Shown here: positions 50,497 through 58,684 of the stretch, one piece after another
Position numbering within the stretch: position 1 is the stretch's first letter
Layout: every line of letters starts with the position of its first letter
IMG/VR virus record: IMGVR_UViG_3300027963_004416
Span: 81,708 to 145,707 of that record
From: a virus
DNA length: 64,000 bases
Strand: one strand, 5' to 3'
Made by a program: the position numbers and the translations under genes
The notes under the pieces: model-generated
The model's input: only the letters and a program-made list of their open reading frames with translations
What the model was told of the DNA's origin: nothing
Database searches by the model: none

Positions 50497-51045
50497 ATGA
50501 AAATTAATATTGGTTCAGGTGGTACTAAAATTGAAGGTTTTGTTACTTGTGATTACGATGCATTAGCAGAGCCAGATTATCTTTTTAATTTAGAAACAGA
50601 TAAGTTTCCTTTTGAGGATAATTCTGTTGAAGTAGTAGTAGCACATCATGTGTTCGAGCATTTAGGTGAAGGGTACTTTCACTGCTTGAAAGAGCTCTAT
50701 AGAATTTGCAAACACGGAGCATTAATTGATATAAGAGTGCCACATCACAGGCACGATTATTTCTACGATGATCCTACTCATAGAAGACCTATTACTGTGG
50801 GTGGGCTTCTGCTATTCAGTAAAAAGCACAATAAACTGTGCAAAGAACAACAAGCAGCTTCTAGCCGTCTAGGGGATTACTTTAATGTTGACTTTGAGAT
50901 AGTTGATTGGGATTACATGCCATCGCAACTTTACCGCAAGGAGTTCGAAGGTGAGCCAAGAGATAAGGTGGAAAAATATCTCAGAGAGCACAATAATATT
51001 ATAGAAGAACTATGGGTAAAGTTAGTGGTGGTGAAGGATGGCTGA
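50497..51045 (+). CDS. SAM-dependent methyltransferase-like protein
   Basis: 182 residues, Methyltransf_11-like. Opening KINIGSGGTKIEGFVTCDYD is a short motif I (INIGSG) with an acidic strand end, then FPFEDNSVEVVVAHHVFEHL, the usual 'D-N-S-V-D-x-V-x-x-x-H-V-F-E-H' motif, and RICKHGALIDIRVPHH. First gene of the sugar island and overlapped by the TPR-glycosyltransferase gene (8 bases). The same 'V-F-I-H-H-C-L-E-H-V' pattern occurs in the C-terminal half of the protein at 55449, so two related methyltransferases flank the glycosyltransferases; sugar O-methylation is the likely use, but the substrate is unknown. Confidence 0.75.
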   Translation: MKINIGSGGTKIEGFVTCDYDALAEPDYLFNLETDKFPFEDNSVEVVVAHHVFEHLGEGYFHCLKELYRICKHGALIDIRVPHHRHDYFYDDPTHRRPITVGGLLLFSKKHNKLCKEQQAASSRLGDYFNVDFEIVDWDYMPSQLYRKEFEGEPRDKVEKYLREHNNIIEELWVKLVVVKDG

Positions 51046-52396
51046 AGAAGTAATTGAGTTTACAATACAAGACTTAAAACCTGTTGTTATGGATCTTCTT
51101 TATCAGGAGAAGAGAAAAATTGTATTTGAAATGCTTGATATGTATTTTAAGCGAGCAGAATCGCTTCAAGACTTTGATACTCTAGGGTACCTTTCATTAA
51201 AGGCAGAATATCGAGATCTTTATCTTAAATGCGCTGAAGCGGCTTATATAAGAGCAGAATCACCAGAGCAGCTTTATATTGCAAGAGCCAATCTGTATAA
51301 GGCATACAATGCTATGAACATGCCAGACAAGGCATTGTTTTATGTTGATTTAAATCTTAAAGCAACACCTGACGACTTTGAAACACAAACCCAGATGGCA
51401 TTTAATGTTGCCCTCAAAGGCGACAAAATTACTTCAGAAAAAATACTTCTAGAGCTTATTAATAAGTATCCGGACCGAGCTGAAGATATGCGCAGTGCTT
51501 TATCTGGAAAACTTCTTCGCGAGGGGAAGACTGCTGAAGGTATTCTTTCTTTTCTAGGTACGTTTAAGCCTACAAGTGGCAAATTTGAAACTAACTTAAA
51601 AATGCGTCGCTGGACTGGATCTGCTTATCCAGGTAAAACAATATACGTAGAAGGAGAAGGTGGCATCGGTGACGAAATAATTAATATTAGATTTTTTAAT
51701 AATATTAAAAAATTAGGAATGAGACCTATACTATTTTCTTCCTGGTCAAAGTATCGTGAAGATACGGTTAATTTTTTTAGAAGAAATGGATTTGAAGTAA
51801 TAACCGAATCATACTCTATTGATAGAAAGCAACTCTGGGCTCCAATGATGAGTCTGCCTGCTTATCTAAATCTTGATGAGAATAGTTTATGGGAAGGTCC
51901 CTACTTAAAACCTTTAAATAAGCCTAAAAATAAGCTTAAGAGTAGTAAATTTAAAATAGGCATTAAATGCAGCGGTAATCCATATTTTAGCCAAGACGAA
52001 TATAGAAAAATACCTATTAAAAAAATGCTTGAGTACTTACCAAGCAATGCTGAAATTTATTATATTGATAAAGAACCAGTTAATTACGATAATGTTATAG
52101 ACCTATCCGGCAAAATTAATTCTTGGGAAGATACCCTAGATTTTATTAGCCAAATGGATTGTATTGTAAGCTCGTGTACTAGTCTAGTACATGCAGCTGG
52201 TGCTATCGGCAAGACTACTTTTGTGGCAGTTCCAATTGCTGAGTATTATATCTGGACTACTTCAAGTAAAACTACTAAATCGCCGTGGTATGGTGATAAT
52301 TTTCAAGTGCATAAGCAAACAAAAGTTGCATGTTGGAATGAACCGCTGTATAATATACAGCAAGAACTTTTTAAATTGATGAGTAAACATGACTGA
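51038..52396 (+). CDS. TPR-containing glycosyltransferase (GT9/GT41-like)
   Basis: 452 residues. Residues about 40-185 are helical tetratricopeptide-like repeats (LYIARANLYKAYNAMNMPDK, ALFYVDLNLKATPDDFETQT). From about 195 there is a GT-B-type transferase: IYVEGEGGIGDEIINIRFF (nucleotide-sugar loop), KSSKFKIGIKCSGNPYFSQD, then DFISQMDCIVSSCTSLVHAA and GAIGKTTFVAVPIAEYYIW, which matches the C-terminal donor-site motif of heptosyltransferase-like and O-GlcNAc transferase-like enzymes. TPR-transferase fusions often act on proteins, so fibre or propeller proteins are possible acceptors. Overlaps both neighbours by 8 bases. Confidence 0.75.
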   Translation: MAEEVIEFTIQDLKPVVMDLLYQEKRKIVFEMLDMYFKRAESLQDFDTLGYLSLKAEYRDLYLKCAEAAYIRAESPEQLYIARANLYKAYNAMNMPDKALFYVDLNLKATPDDFETQTQMAFNVALKGDKITSEKILLELINKYPDRAEDMRSALSGKLLREGKTAEGILSFLGTFKPTSGKFETNLKMRRWTGSAYPGKTIYVEGEGGIGDEIINIRFFNNIKKLGMRPILFSSWSKYREDTVNFFRRNGFEVITESYSIDRKQLWAPMMSLPAYLNLDENSLWEGPYLKPLNKPKNKLKSSKFKIGIKCSGNPYFSQDEYRKIPIKKMLEYLPSNAEIYYIDKEPVNYDNVIDLSGKINSWEDTLDFISQMDCIVSSCTSLVHAAGAIGKTTFVAVPIAEYYIWTTSSKTTKSPWYGDNFQVHKQTKVACWNEPLYNIQQELFKLMSKHD

Positions 52397-53162
52397 AAAA
52401 ACATATCATTTTATTACCGGCCTTCCTCGCGCAGGGTCAACTCTACTAACATCTATCTTAAAACAGAATCCTAGATTCCATTCATCTATTACTGATTCGT
52501 TAGCTAATTTAGTTAAAGGAGTAATAGAGCACAGCCAGGATTCACCTGGCATGAAGTCAGAGGTGCCTATTAATAGAAGAAAAAATTTAGTAAGACATCT
52601 CTTTGAAGGTTTCTACGAAGAAGTAGATAGCCCGGTCATTTTTAATACAAACAGAGCTTGGACATATTTAACCGCGGTCACTCGTGATTTGTATCCAAAA
52701 TCACGCTATATTGTTTGTGTAAGGGATATTAACTGGGTTCTTGATAGCTTTGAATGTGCACACCGCCGCAACCCTTTTTCTATTAATACGGTTACCGGAG
52801 GACATTCAAACTCGGTGTATCAAAGAGTAGATACACTTATGACAGAAGACGGGGTAGTAGGCTTTCCTTATATTGGTATTAAGCAAGCCATTACCGGTCC
52901 TGAGCAATCGCTATTATTTTTACTTGAGTACGATCAGCTTTGTAAGAATCCTAAAGATACAATGAGAGCTCTTTATGCATTTTTAGGCGAGCAATATTAC
53001 GAGCATGACTTTAATAATGTTGAAGCATCTTGGGATGAGTATGATTCAGAGATCGGTATCAAGCTTCATGATGTGCGGAAGAAAGTAGAGTATAGAGAAA
53101 GAAAGTTTATTCTTCCTCCAGACGTTCTTAACAAGTATGCAGGCATGGAAGTCTGGAGATAA
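52389..53162 (+). CDS. PAPS-dependent sulfotransferase
   Basis: 257 residues. The 5'-phosphosulfate loop is FITGLPRAGSTLL (8-20) and the 3'-phosphate motif is YIVCVRDINWVLDSFE with Arg112 and Ser120 at the usual spacing of eight. The C-terminal part has a Tyr/Arg/Lys-rich segment. Transfers sulfate from PAPS to a hydroxyl of sugar or protein. A PAPS supply is suggested by the APS-kinase-like gene at 56807 in the same operon. Acceptor unknown; neighbours suggest a glycan. Overlaps both neighbours. Confidence 0.85.
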   Translation: MTEKTYHFITGLPRAGSTLLTSILKQNPRFHSSITDSLANLVKGVIEHSQDSPGMKSEVPINRRKNLVRHLFEGFYEEVDSPVIFNTNRAWTYLTAVTRDLYPKSRYIVCVRDINWVLDSFECAHRRNPFSINTVTGGHSNSVYQRVDTLMTEDGVVGFPYIGIKQAITGPEQSLLFLLEYDQLCKNPKDTMRALYAFLGEQYYEHDFNNVEASWDEYDSEIGIKLHDVRKKVEYRERKFILPPDVLNKYAGMEVWR

Positions 53163-53950
53163 TGATTAAGCTTGATATAGTACTACGTACTTGTGATATT
53201 GCTAACGTCCATGTTGATTGGAGAAAGAGATACCACGGACTAGAAAAGCAGGAATTAATTAGGGGTTGCATTAAGTCACTAGTACGTTCGATTCAGTATG
53301 CAACTAATTCTGATACTAATCTTATAGTTCTTGATGATCATTCTTCAGAAGAAACAAAATCGCTTATTAGAGACATTATAAGCGTATTGAAAGAAAAGCA
53401 GAAGTTCATTGAGCTAGAAGATAGAGGATATAATAACTCAGCTTTTCAGCAATGGATTCTCTGCAGGGATAGTAGCGCTGATTTAATTTATTCTGTCGAA
53501 GATGATTACTTACACTCTACAACAGCTATACATGAAATGGTAGGCTCTTATAATATCTTTCGTGAAAGACTAAAAAGAGATGACATAGTATTATATCCGT
53601 TTGACGAGCCTTCTGAATATAATCCTCCCGTAAGAACAGACTTTATAGTCCATGGTTCGCATCGACACTGGAGAACAGGTGTATTTACTACCAATGTTCT
53701 AATGACAAGACCTCAGCTTCTTAAGAAGCACTGGGAGCTATTCGAAGTGCTAGCGTTAAAGTATAATGGTGACTATCTTAACCCTAGAACAGAGCATTAC
53801 GAAGAAGCAAATACCATTTGGAAAATTTGGAATTCCGGTCAAGCAATTAGATTTAATCCTATACCCAGCCTGGCACTTCATATGCAATTTGATCAACAAA
53901 AAGACCCGTTTATTGACTGGCAATCCTGGTGGAGTACATACGCTTCATGA
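53162..53950 (+). CDS. GT-A-type glycosyltransferase-like protein
   Basis: 262 residues, related to GT2-type enzymes. NLIVLDDHSSEETKSLI is the donor-site strand and LIYSVEDDYLHSTTAI holds an E-D-D acidic metal site. HWRTGVFTTNVLMTRPQL and IPSLALHMQFDQQKDPFIDW with QSWW are shared with the N-terminal half of the protein at 55449 (HWRTNLLTASCFMTHVSI; IPSLAFHMQ, DPFADWQSLW), so the two are paralogues. Adds a sugar to an unknown acceptor. One-base overlap before and a 4-base overlap after. Confidence 0.7.
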   Translation: MIKLDIVLRTCDIANVHVDWRKRYHGLEKQELIRGCIKSLVRSIQYATNSDTNLIVLDDHSSEETKSLIRDIISVLKEKQKFIELEDRGYNNSAFQQWILCRDSSADLIYSVEDDYLHSTTAIHEMVGSYNIFRERLKRDDIVLYPFDEPSEYNPPVRTDFIVHGSHRHWRTGVFTTNVLMTRPQLLKKHWELFEVLALKYNGDYLNPRTEHYEEANTIWKIWNSGQAIRFNPIPSLALHMQFDQQKDPFIDWQSWWSTYAS

Positions 53951-54882
53951 ATACAACGTTTTCTATTAATGGAGGCGCCGGAAGAGTTATTGCAGCTGTT
54001 CCAGCGCTGGAAAAATATCATAAATTAAATCCTGATGATGACTTTAGGGTTATTGTACATGGCTGGCAGGATCTGTTCTGGAGTCATCCTATTTTACAAC
54101 AAAGAACTGTAGGTATTCATCAAAAAAATATATTTGCGGATTATATTAAGAATAATAATTTTGTAAGCCCGGAACCATATTATATTCATGATTATTACAA
54201 TCAAAAGATATCCTTGGCTGAAGCATTTGATAGAGAAATAAACAAAACAACAAATCATAAAGATTTAACTAAACCTAATCTTTATATAAGTTCATATGAG
54301 TCACTTTCCATTAAAAGAATTATTAATGAATTTAAACAGATTCATAATAAGAATAAAGTTGTAGTCTTTCAACCTTATGGTAGCGGAATGGCTTTGACCA
54401 ACGGTCAACCCTTCGACAACTCCAACAGGAGTTTAAATGTTGATGATTATTTAAAAATCGGACAGTTTCTTAACGATAAAGACTGCTTAGTTTTTTATTT
54501 CGGCGGTATGGAATTTAAGCATCCAGGAGATTCATTTAGCCCTGATCTTGCAAAATTCAACCCTGATCTAAGAATGCACATGGCTTTAATAAGTGAGTGT
54601 GATTATTTTATAGGTTGTGATAGTGTAGGCCAGCATATGGCAAGAGTATTTAATAAACCAGGAAGTATTTTTATGGGTAGTACATTTGAAAAGAATGTTA
54701 GCTACCCAGACTATTTTAGAATATTTCGTAGATATAATTCTAAGCCGGTTTATAGCCCTATCAGAATAGGCGGAGTGGATACAGATTTTTCAGAAAGACT
54801 TAATGACGGTATAATGAATTTTTCTAACGAAGAAATAGAAAGATATAGTCTAATTATTCTTAACGATATCTATGGCCAATAA
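53947..54882 (+). CDS. heptosyltransferase-like GT9 glycosyltransferase
   Basis: 311 residues from ATG 53947, chosen because it overlaps the previous stop as ATGA and MNTTFSINGGAGRVIAAVPA is a family-like start; an upstream ATG at 53929 lies inside the previous gene. GT-B features are the N-terminal GGAGRVIAAVPALEKY loop, KVVVFQPYGSGMALTNG at about 144-160, NDKDCLVFYFGGMEF, and the C-terminal donor region ISECDYFIGCDSVGQHMARV followed by FNKPGSIFMGST. ADP-heptose transferases (WaaC/WaaF) belong here, and the operon makes ADP-heptose precursors, which supports a heptosyl donor. Confidence 0.7.
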   Translation: MNTTFSINGGAGRVIAAVPALEKYHKLNPDDDFRVIVHGWQDLFWSHPILQQRTVGIHQKNIFADYIKNNNFVSPEPYYIHDYYNQKISLAEAFDREINKTTNHKDLTKPNLYISSYESLSIKRIINEFKQIHNKNKVVVFQPYGSGMALTNGQPFDNSNRSLNVDDYLKIGQFLNDKDCLVFYFGGMEFKHPGDSFSPDLAKFNPDLRMHMALISECDYFIGCDSVGQHMARVFNKPGSIFMGSTFEKNVSYPDYFRIFRRYNSKPVYSPIRIGGVDTDFSERLNDGIMNFSNEEIERYSLIILNDIYGQ

Positions 54883-55474
54883 AAAGAAACCTAAATTTGA
54901 TATTAACAGAACAGCTGTAAAAGTAATTCATGCTGACGGCTTTTTCCCTAAAGGAGAGGCTGAAGCCCTCTGCTCGGTAGTTCAAGATGTTAACTATGTA
55001 GAGAGAGAGTATGGCTTGGAAATGCCCGACTTCAATCTAGTGCTACCAGATATTCATTTAGTATTTTCAAAAATACTAGGCGAAGAAGTTGTAGTCGATC
55101 ATAAAAGATCGGGTATAGTAAGAAAACCTTTTAACAATATGATTCACTTCGAAAGCTTCGATTCACCTCACGAGTGGTGTTTTATTTTAGCTTTAGAGCG
55201 TAATACCTTAAATATCTATAAACATGTCAGTGATATTCGATATACTGAAGAATATGATAAGACAGATTCAAGAAACGTACTAGAAGGGTTTCAGTTTAAT
55301 TACAAGAACCTTTTTGAATGGGATGTTACTCATAATATGATATTAGAATGTAATCATGGTGTGTTTATTAGACCATGGGTATTCCATTCATTGGATTGTG
55401 GCACTGTTCAATATTATAGAATTTTACCAAAATGGTTAGCGAAAGAATATGAAGAGCGAGAAAAAAATACTTGA
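54872..55474 (+). CDS. conserved protein, possibly a cupin or 2-oxoglutarate-oxygenase fold
   Basis: 200 residues, family not identified. Visible features are a basic N-terminus, the strands MIHFESFDSPHEWCFILALE and LNIYKHVSDI, and a C-terminal NMILECNHGVFIRPWVFHSL with GTVQYYRILPKW. The His near 98, Glu near 99 and the later FHSL His are spaced as metal ligands might be in a cupin or oxygenase-like barrel, and the final Arg in YYRIL could bind a carboxylate, but the H-x-D motif is missing. It overlaps neighbours by 11 and 26 bases in the sugar island. Function unknown; could modify a sugar or peptide. Confidence 0.5.
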   Translation: MANKKKPKFDINRTAVKVIHADGFFPKGEAEALCSVVQDVNYVEREYGLEMPDFNLVLPDIHLVFSKILGEEVVVDHKRSGIVRKPFNNMIHFESFDSPHEWCFILALERNTLNIYKHVSDIRYTEEYDKTDSRNVLEGFQFNYKNLFEWDVTHNMILECNHGVFIRPWVFHSLDCGTVQYYRILPKWLAKEYEEREKNT

Positions 55475-56810
55475 TTTACTAGTAGTATTGCAAACTCATT
55501 CAGTGTCTAATAGAGACAATTCAAGCAAGAGATTTGTAAGTAATTCTAAACCAGAAGTAACCAAGAGGTGTGTAAGCAGTTTAGTTAACACACTTATTGA
55601 TGCGTATAATGTTTTACCAAACTTTAACCTAAGATTAAAGATATTTGATGATCATTCCGACGAAGAAACTTTAGATTTTCTAAACAAGCAACTTTCAAAA
55701 TGTCCATTTGAAAGTTCATTAGAACATTTAGAGACTAGAGGGGTGATGCCCTCTATTCTTAAGTGCTATGAATATGGTAAAGATAATGGTATTGATCTAG
55801 TTTATTTTGCGCAAGATGATTACTTGTATGAAAAGTCTGCTGTTAGAGATATGGTCTGGACTCTTATGCAGACCTCCGGTAGTCTGCAATCCCCGGTAAG
55901 TGTTTTTCCCTATAATGACCCATATCACTATGCACCCGTAAATACAGTAATATCTTCACATATCATACAAAGTTGTGATAGACACTGGCGCACCAACCTA
56001 CTAACTGCCAGTTGTTTCATGACTCACGTTAGTATTATTAATAAGGAATGGGATCTTTTCTATAAAATGGGTACCAGTGATCCGTTCGATAGAAATATGG
56101 AAGATAACTCTATAAATCAACTTTTTAAGGAAAGAGGATACTTTCTTCTTATCCCAATTCCTAGTCTTGCTTTTCATATGCAAACCGAAAGTGAAAAAGA
56201 TCCGTTTGCCGATTGGCAGTCATTATGGGACAAACATCAACAAAAACCATTTAACTATCAGCTAGAAGATAAAGAAAAATATTTCTTTAATATTGGTTGT
56301 GGCAGAAGCAGCATTCAGGATACAAATCATGCAGAAGAATTTTTAGGGATGAAGGAGGTTAGAGTAGATATTGACGAGGCTATAAGCCCAGATGTTGTTG
56401 CAGATTTACTTGACCTTACAAACATTCCTTCCGACATTGCAGATAAGGTTTTTATTCATCATTGCTTAGAACACGTTGATTCTTACAGTGTCAAGCAATG
56501 CATTAAGCAAATGCACAGAATTCTTAAACCAGCAGGTGAGTTAATTGTCGTAGTGCCAGATCTAAAGGTCACAGCTAGACATATCCTTGAAGGCACATTA
56601 AATGATACTCTCTATTCTTCACCTGCAGGTGATATAACTAGTCATGATATGATCTATGGATTCAGTAAATTTATTGCTAAAGATAACGATTTTATGAGAC
56701 ATAGAACTGGATTTACAAAAGAAACAATGACAAAAGTACTGGAAGATCTTAACTATAGTTTTAAGGTGCAAGAAGATAATAATAATGTTGTGGCTAGGAT
56801 CATTAAGTGA
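55449..56810 (+). CDS. glycosyltransferase-methyltransferase fusion
   Basis: 453 residues, two enzymes in one chain. Residues 1-265: GT-A transferase with LKIFDDHSDEETLDF, LVYFAQDDYLYEKSAV, RHWRTNLLTASCFMTH and FHMQTESEKDPFADWQSLWD, a paralogue of the protein at 53162. Residues about 278-453: SAM methyltransferase with YFFNIGCGRSSIQDTN (short motif I), EVRVDIDEAISPDVVADLLD, KVFIHHCLEHVDSYSVKQC and MHRILKPAGELIVVVPDLK. Adding and then methylating a sugar by one protein would make a capped glycan. Overlaps neighbours on both sides by 26 and 4 bases. Confidence 0.75.
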   Translation: MKSEKKILDLLVVLQTHSVSNRDNSSKRFVSNSKPEVTKRCVSSLVNTLIDAYNVLPNFNLRLKIFDDHSDEETLDFLNKQLSKCPFESSLEHLETRGVMPSILKCYEYGKDNGIDLVYFAQDDYLYEKSAVRDMVWTLMQTSGSLQSPVSVFPYNDPYHYAPVNTVISSHIIQSCDRHWRTNLLTASCFMTHVSIINKEWDLFYKMGTSDPFDRNMEDNSINQLFKERGYFLLIPIPSLAFHMQTESEKDPFADWQSLWDKHQQKPFNYQLEDKEKYFFNIGCGRSSIQDTNHAEEFLGMKEVRVDIDEAISPDVVADLLDLTNIPSDIADKVFIHHCLEHVDSYSVKQCIKQMHRILKPAGELIVVVPDLKVTARHILEGTLNDTLYSSPAGDITSHDMIYGFSKFIAKDNDFMRHRTGFTKETMTKVLEDLNYSFKVQEDNNNVVARIIK

Positions 56811-57214
56811 AGAGAGTTTTAGTTATGGGGCTACCTGGCTCCGGTAAGACTTTTTTGTCTGATAAGCTCAAAGACCTTCTACCCTCCGTAGCAAGAATTA
56901 ATGCAGATAAAGTGAGACAGGAATTCAATGACTGGGATTTTAGTTTTCAAGGTAGAATTAATCAAGCAAAAAGACTTAGAGAGCTTTCATTTAACTGCAA
57001 TAAAGAATTTGTAATAGTTGATTTTGTAGCACCGCTAAAGGAACAGAGAGAAATATTTGACGCTGATTATACTATCTGGATGGATACTATAAAGTCTAGT
57101 AGATACCCGGATACTGATAAAATATTTACAGAACCGGATTATAACTTCAGGATTACATCCTGGAACTATAACGATAATTTATTACACATTATAAAAGATA
57201 TAACTAATGATTAA
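56807..57214 (+). CDS. APS-kinase-like P-loop kinase
   Basis: 135 residues. P-loop VLVMGLPGSGKTFLSDKL (4-21), then the APS-kinase-type block ARINADKVRQEFNDWDFSFQ with RLRELSFNC, and FVIVDFVAPLKEQREIFDA. The family converts adenylyl sulfate to PAPS. This protein is short (usual about 200), lacking the C-terminal part of the lid, so a general small-molecule kinase cannot be excluded. The sulfotransferase in the same operon makes PAPS synthesis the best guess. ATGA overlap with the fusion gene and 8 bases with the kinase after it. Confidence 0.6.
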   Translation: MKRVLVMGLPGSGKTFLSDKLKDLLPSVARINADKVRQEFNDWDFSFQGRINQAKRLRELSFNCNKEFVIVDFVAPLKEQREIFDADYTIWMDTIKSSRYPDTDKIFTEPDYNFRITSWNYNDNLLHIIKDITND

Positions 57215-58007
57215 AGTTATAGGTGATTTAATAGAAGATGAATACTGGTTTGGTACTACATCTAGGCAATCACCAGAAGCATATATTCCTATTGTAGAAA
57301 AAATTAGGAAAGAAACTAAATCTGGCGGTGCGGGTAATGTATTTAAAAATATCTCAGCTCTTACAAATGCTCAATGCTATACAGACACTAATTATAAAAT
57401 ACCGCATAAGCTAAGAATATTTTGTAATGATAAAATTATTGCAAGAGTGGATGAAGAGCAGTACTGTCCTGTAGAAATAGATTATAACTTTATAAGAAAG
57501 AATGATATTATAGTTCTTAGTGATTATAATAAAGGAATACTTCATAATATAAAGCAAATAATAAAAGACTGTAATATAAAACAATGTATTACAATAGTAG
57601 ATCCAAAGAAAACATTTGACAACTATCAAGACTGTACCATACTCAAGGCTAACTATAAGGAGTTCTGGGATAGTTGCAAATGCCCACCTAACGAAGAATC
57701 ATTAAGATATATCAGTAACAAATTTAATATTAGAGGTATTATAGTTACTTGTGGTGAAGAAAATACTCATATGCTGTATGGTAGTAAATATAGAGTCATC
57801 TCTCCCTCCAAAGTAGAAGTAATGGATGTTACTGGAGCCGGAGATGTCTTTGTAGCTGCGCTAGCTCGAGGTATAGAATTAGATTTAGACTTCTTTAATG
57901 CTGCTGAAGTAGCAAGCGAAATGGCATCCTTATCAGTAACAAAAGTAGGCACCTACGTGTTAAATTCTAAAGAATATGAAGACTGTCTTTACAAACGGCT
58001 GCTTTGA
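57207..58007 (+). CDS. hldE1: HldE-type heptose-7-phosphate kinase domain (PfkB family)
   Basis: 266 residues, PfkB/ribokinase fold like the N-terminal half of HldE (RfaE), which phosphorylates D-glycero-beta-D-manno-heptose 7-phosphate at C1. Signatures are VIGDLIEDEYWFGTTSRQSP and ETKSGGAGNVFKNISAL at the start, NDIIVLSDYNKGILH, IVDPKKTFDNYQDCTILKAN and the anion-hole motif VMDVTGAGDVFVAALARG (Asp as catalytic base). E. coli HldE is one chain with a nucleotidyltransferase half; here that half is the next, 32-base overlapping gene. Slightly shorter than the usual domain (about 310), with shortened lid strands. Confidence 0.85.
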   Translation: MIKVIGDLIEDEYWFGTTSRQSPEAYIPIVEKIRKETKSGGAGNVFKNISALTNAQCYTDTNYKIPHKLRIFCNDKIIARVDEEQYCPVEIDYNFIRKNDIIVLSDYNKGILHNIKQIIKDCNIKQCITIVDPKKTFDNYQDCTILKANYKEFWDSCKCPPNEESLRYISNKFNIRGIIVTCGEENTHMLYGSKYRVISPSKVEVMDVTGAGDVFVAALARGIELDLDFFNAAEVASEMASLSVTKVGTYVLNSKEYEDCLYKRLL

Positions 58008-58377
58008 CATACTTCATCGCGGGCATATAGAGCTTTTAAAATTCTGCAAAGAATGTTTTGCTGATACAAGGTTAGTAGTAGGCTTAAATAGTGATCAATC
58101 TATTAAAAGACTTAAAGGCGCAGATAGACCTTTTAATAATGAAGCTGATAGATACTTTATGTTAAAGTCTATTAAATTTGTTGATGATGTTATTATATTT
58201 GATGAAGATACACCGTACGAAATTATAAAAAAAATAAAACCTGACGCTTTAGTAAAGGGTGGTGATTATACAAAAGAGTCGGTTATTGGTAAAGAATTAG
58301 TTAAAGATGTTATTATTTTTAACTATATCCCTGGTTATTCAACAACTAAAATTTTAAACTATGGTAATAATTTGTGA
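57976..58377 (+). CDS. hldE2: HldE-type nucleotidyltransferase domain (ADP-heptose synthase)
   Basis: 133 residues, cytidylyltransferase-like fold. VFTNGCFDILHRGHIELLKF carries the HxGH ATP site (His15, His18), followed by LVVGLNSDQSIKRLKGADRP, which corresponds to the second HldE motif, and DALVKGGDYTKESVIGKELV near the end. It adds ADP to heptose 1-phosphate. The gene starts inside the kinase gene (32-base overlap) and runs 17 bases into the phosphatase gene, a strict order kinase, nucleotidyltransferase, phosphatase, epimerase. Confidence 0.85.
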   Translation: MKTVFTNGCFDILHRGHIELLKFCKECFADTRLVVGLNSDQSIKRLKGADRPFNNEADRYFMLKSIKFVDDVIIFDEDTPYEIIKKIKPDALVKGGDYTKESVIGKELVKDVIIFNYIPGYSTTKILNYGNNL

Positions 58378-58684
58378 TATTGATGGAACTATCTGTAATC
58401 CTGTAAAGGAGAACGGTCAATGGGTGTACATTAAGCATACACCCATTGTTGATAGAATAGAAAGGATGAATAAGCTTTATGATGAAGGTCATACTATTAT
58501 CTACTGGACTGCAAGAGGATCTACATCGGGTATAGATCATTCTGAGCTTACACAGCGACAGCTAGATGAATGGGGGGTAAAGTATTCTGAGCTAAGACTT
58601 GGCAAGCCATCCTACGATATATGGATCGACGACAAGGCGTTTAACGATAAGGCTTTTTTTAATGATATTCCTAACTGGCCATAA
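58361..58684 (+). CDS. HAD-type phosphatase, candidate for the GmhB step
   Basis: 107 residues. IICDIDGTICNP holds the DxDGT nucleophile motif (Asp6, Asp8), HTIIYWTARGS is motif II with Thr, and YDIWIDDKAF has the DD of motif IV. Such small 'DIDGTIC..WTARG' phosphatases are common in capsule and phage sugar loci. In heptose synthesis GmhB removes the C7 phosphate between the HldE kinase and adenylyl steps; the position here fits, but it is shorter than GmhB (191), so another sugar phosphate is possible. Overlaps hldE2 and the epimerase gene. Confidence 0.65.
   Translation: MVIICDIDGTICNPVKENGQWVYIKHTPIVDRIERMNKLYDEGHTIIYWTARGSTSGIDHSELTQRQLDEWGVKYSELRLGKPSYDIWIDDKAFNDKAFFNDIPNWP

Noticed and set aside
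58652-58664. Second T7 slippery run joining the HAD phosphatase to HldD
   Set aside because: A -1 slip at this TTT TTT run leads at once to TAA, and the epimerase has its own ATG at 58662, so simple reinitiation explains the overlap.
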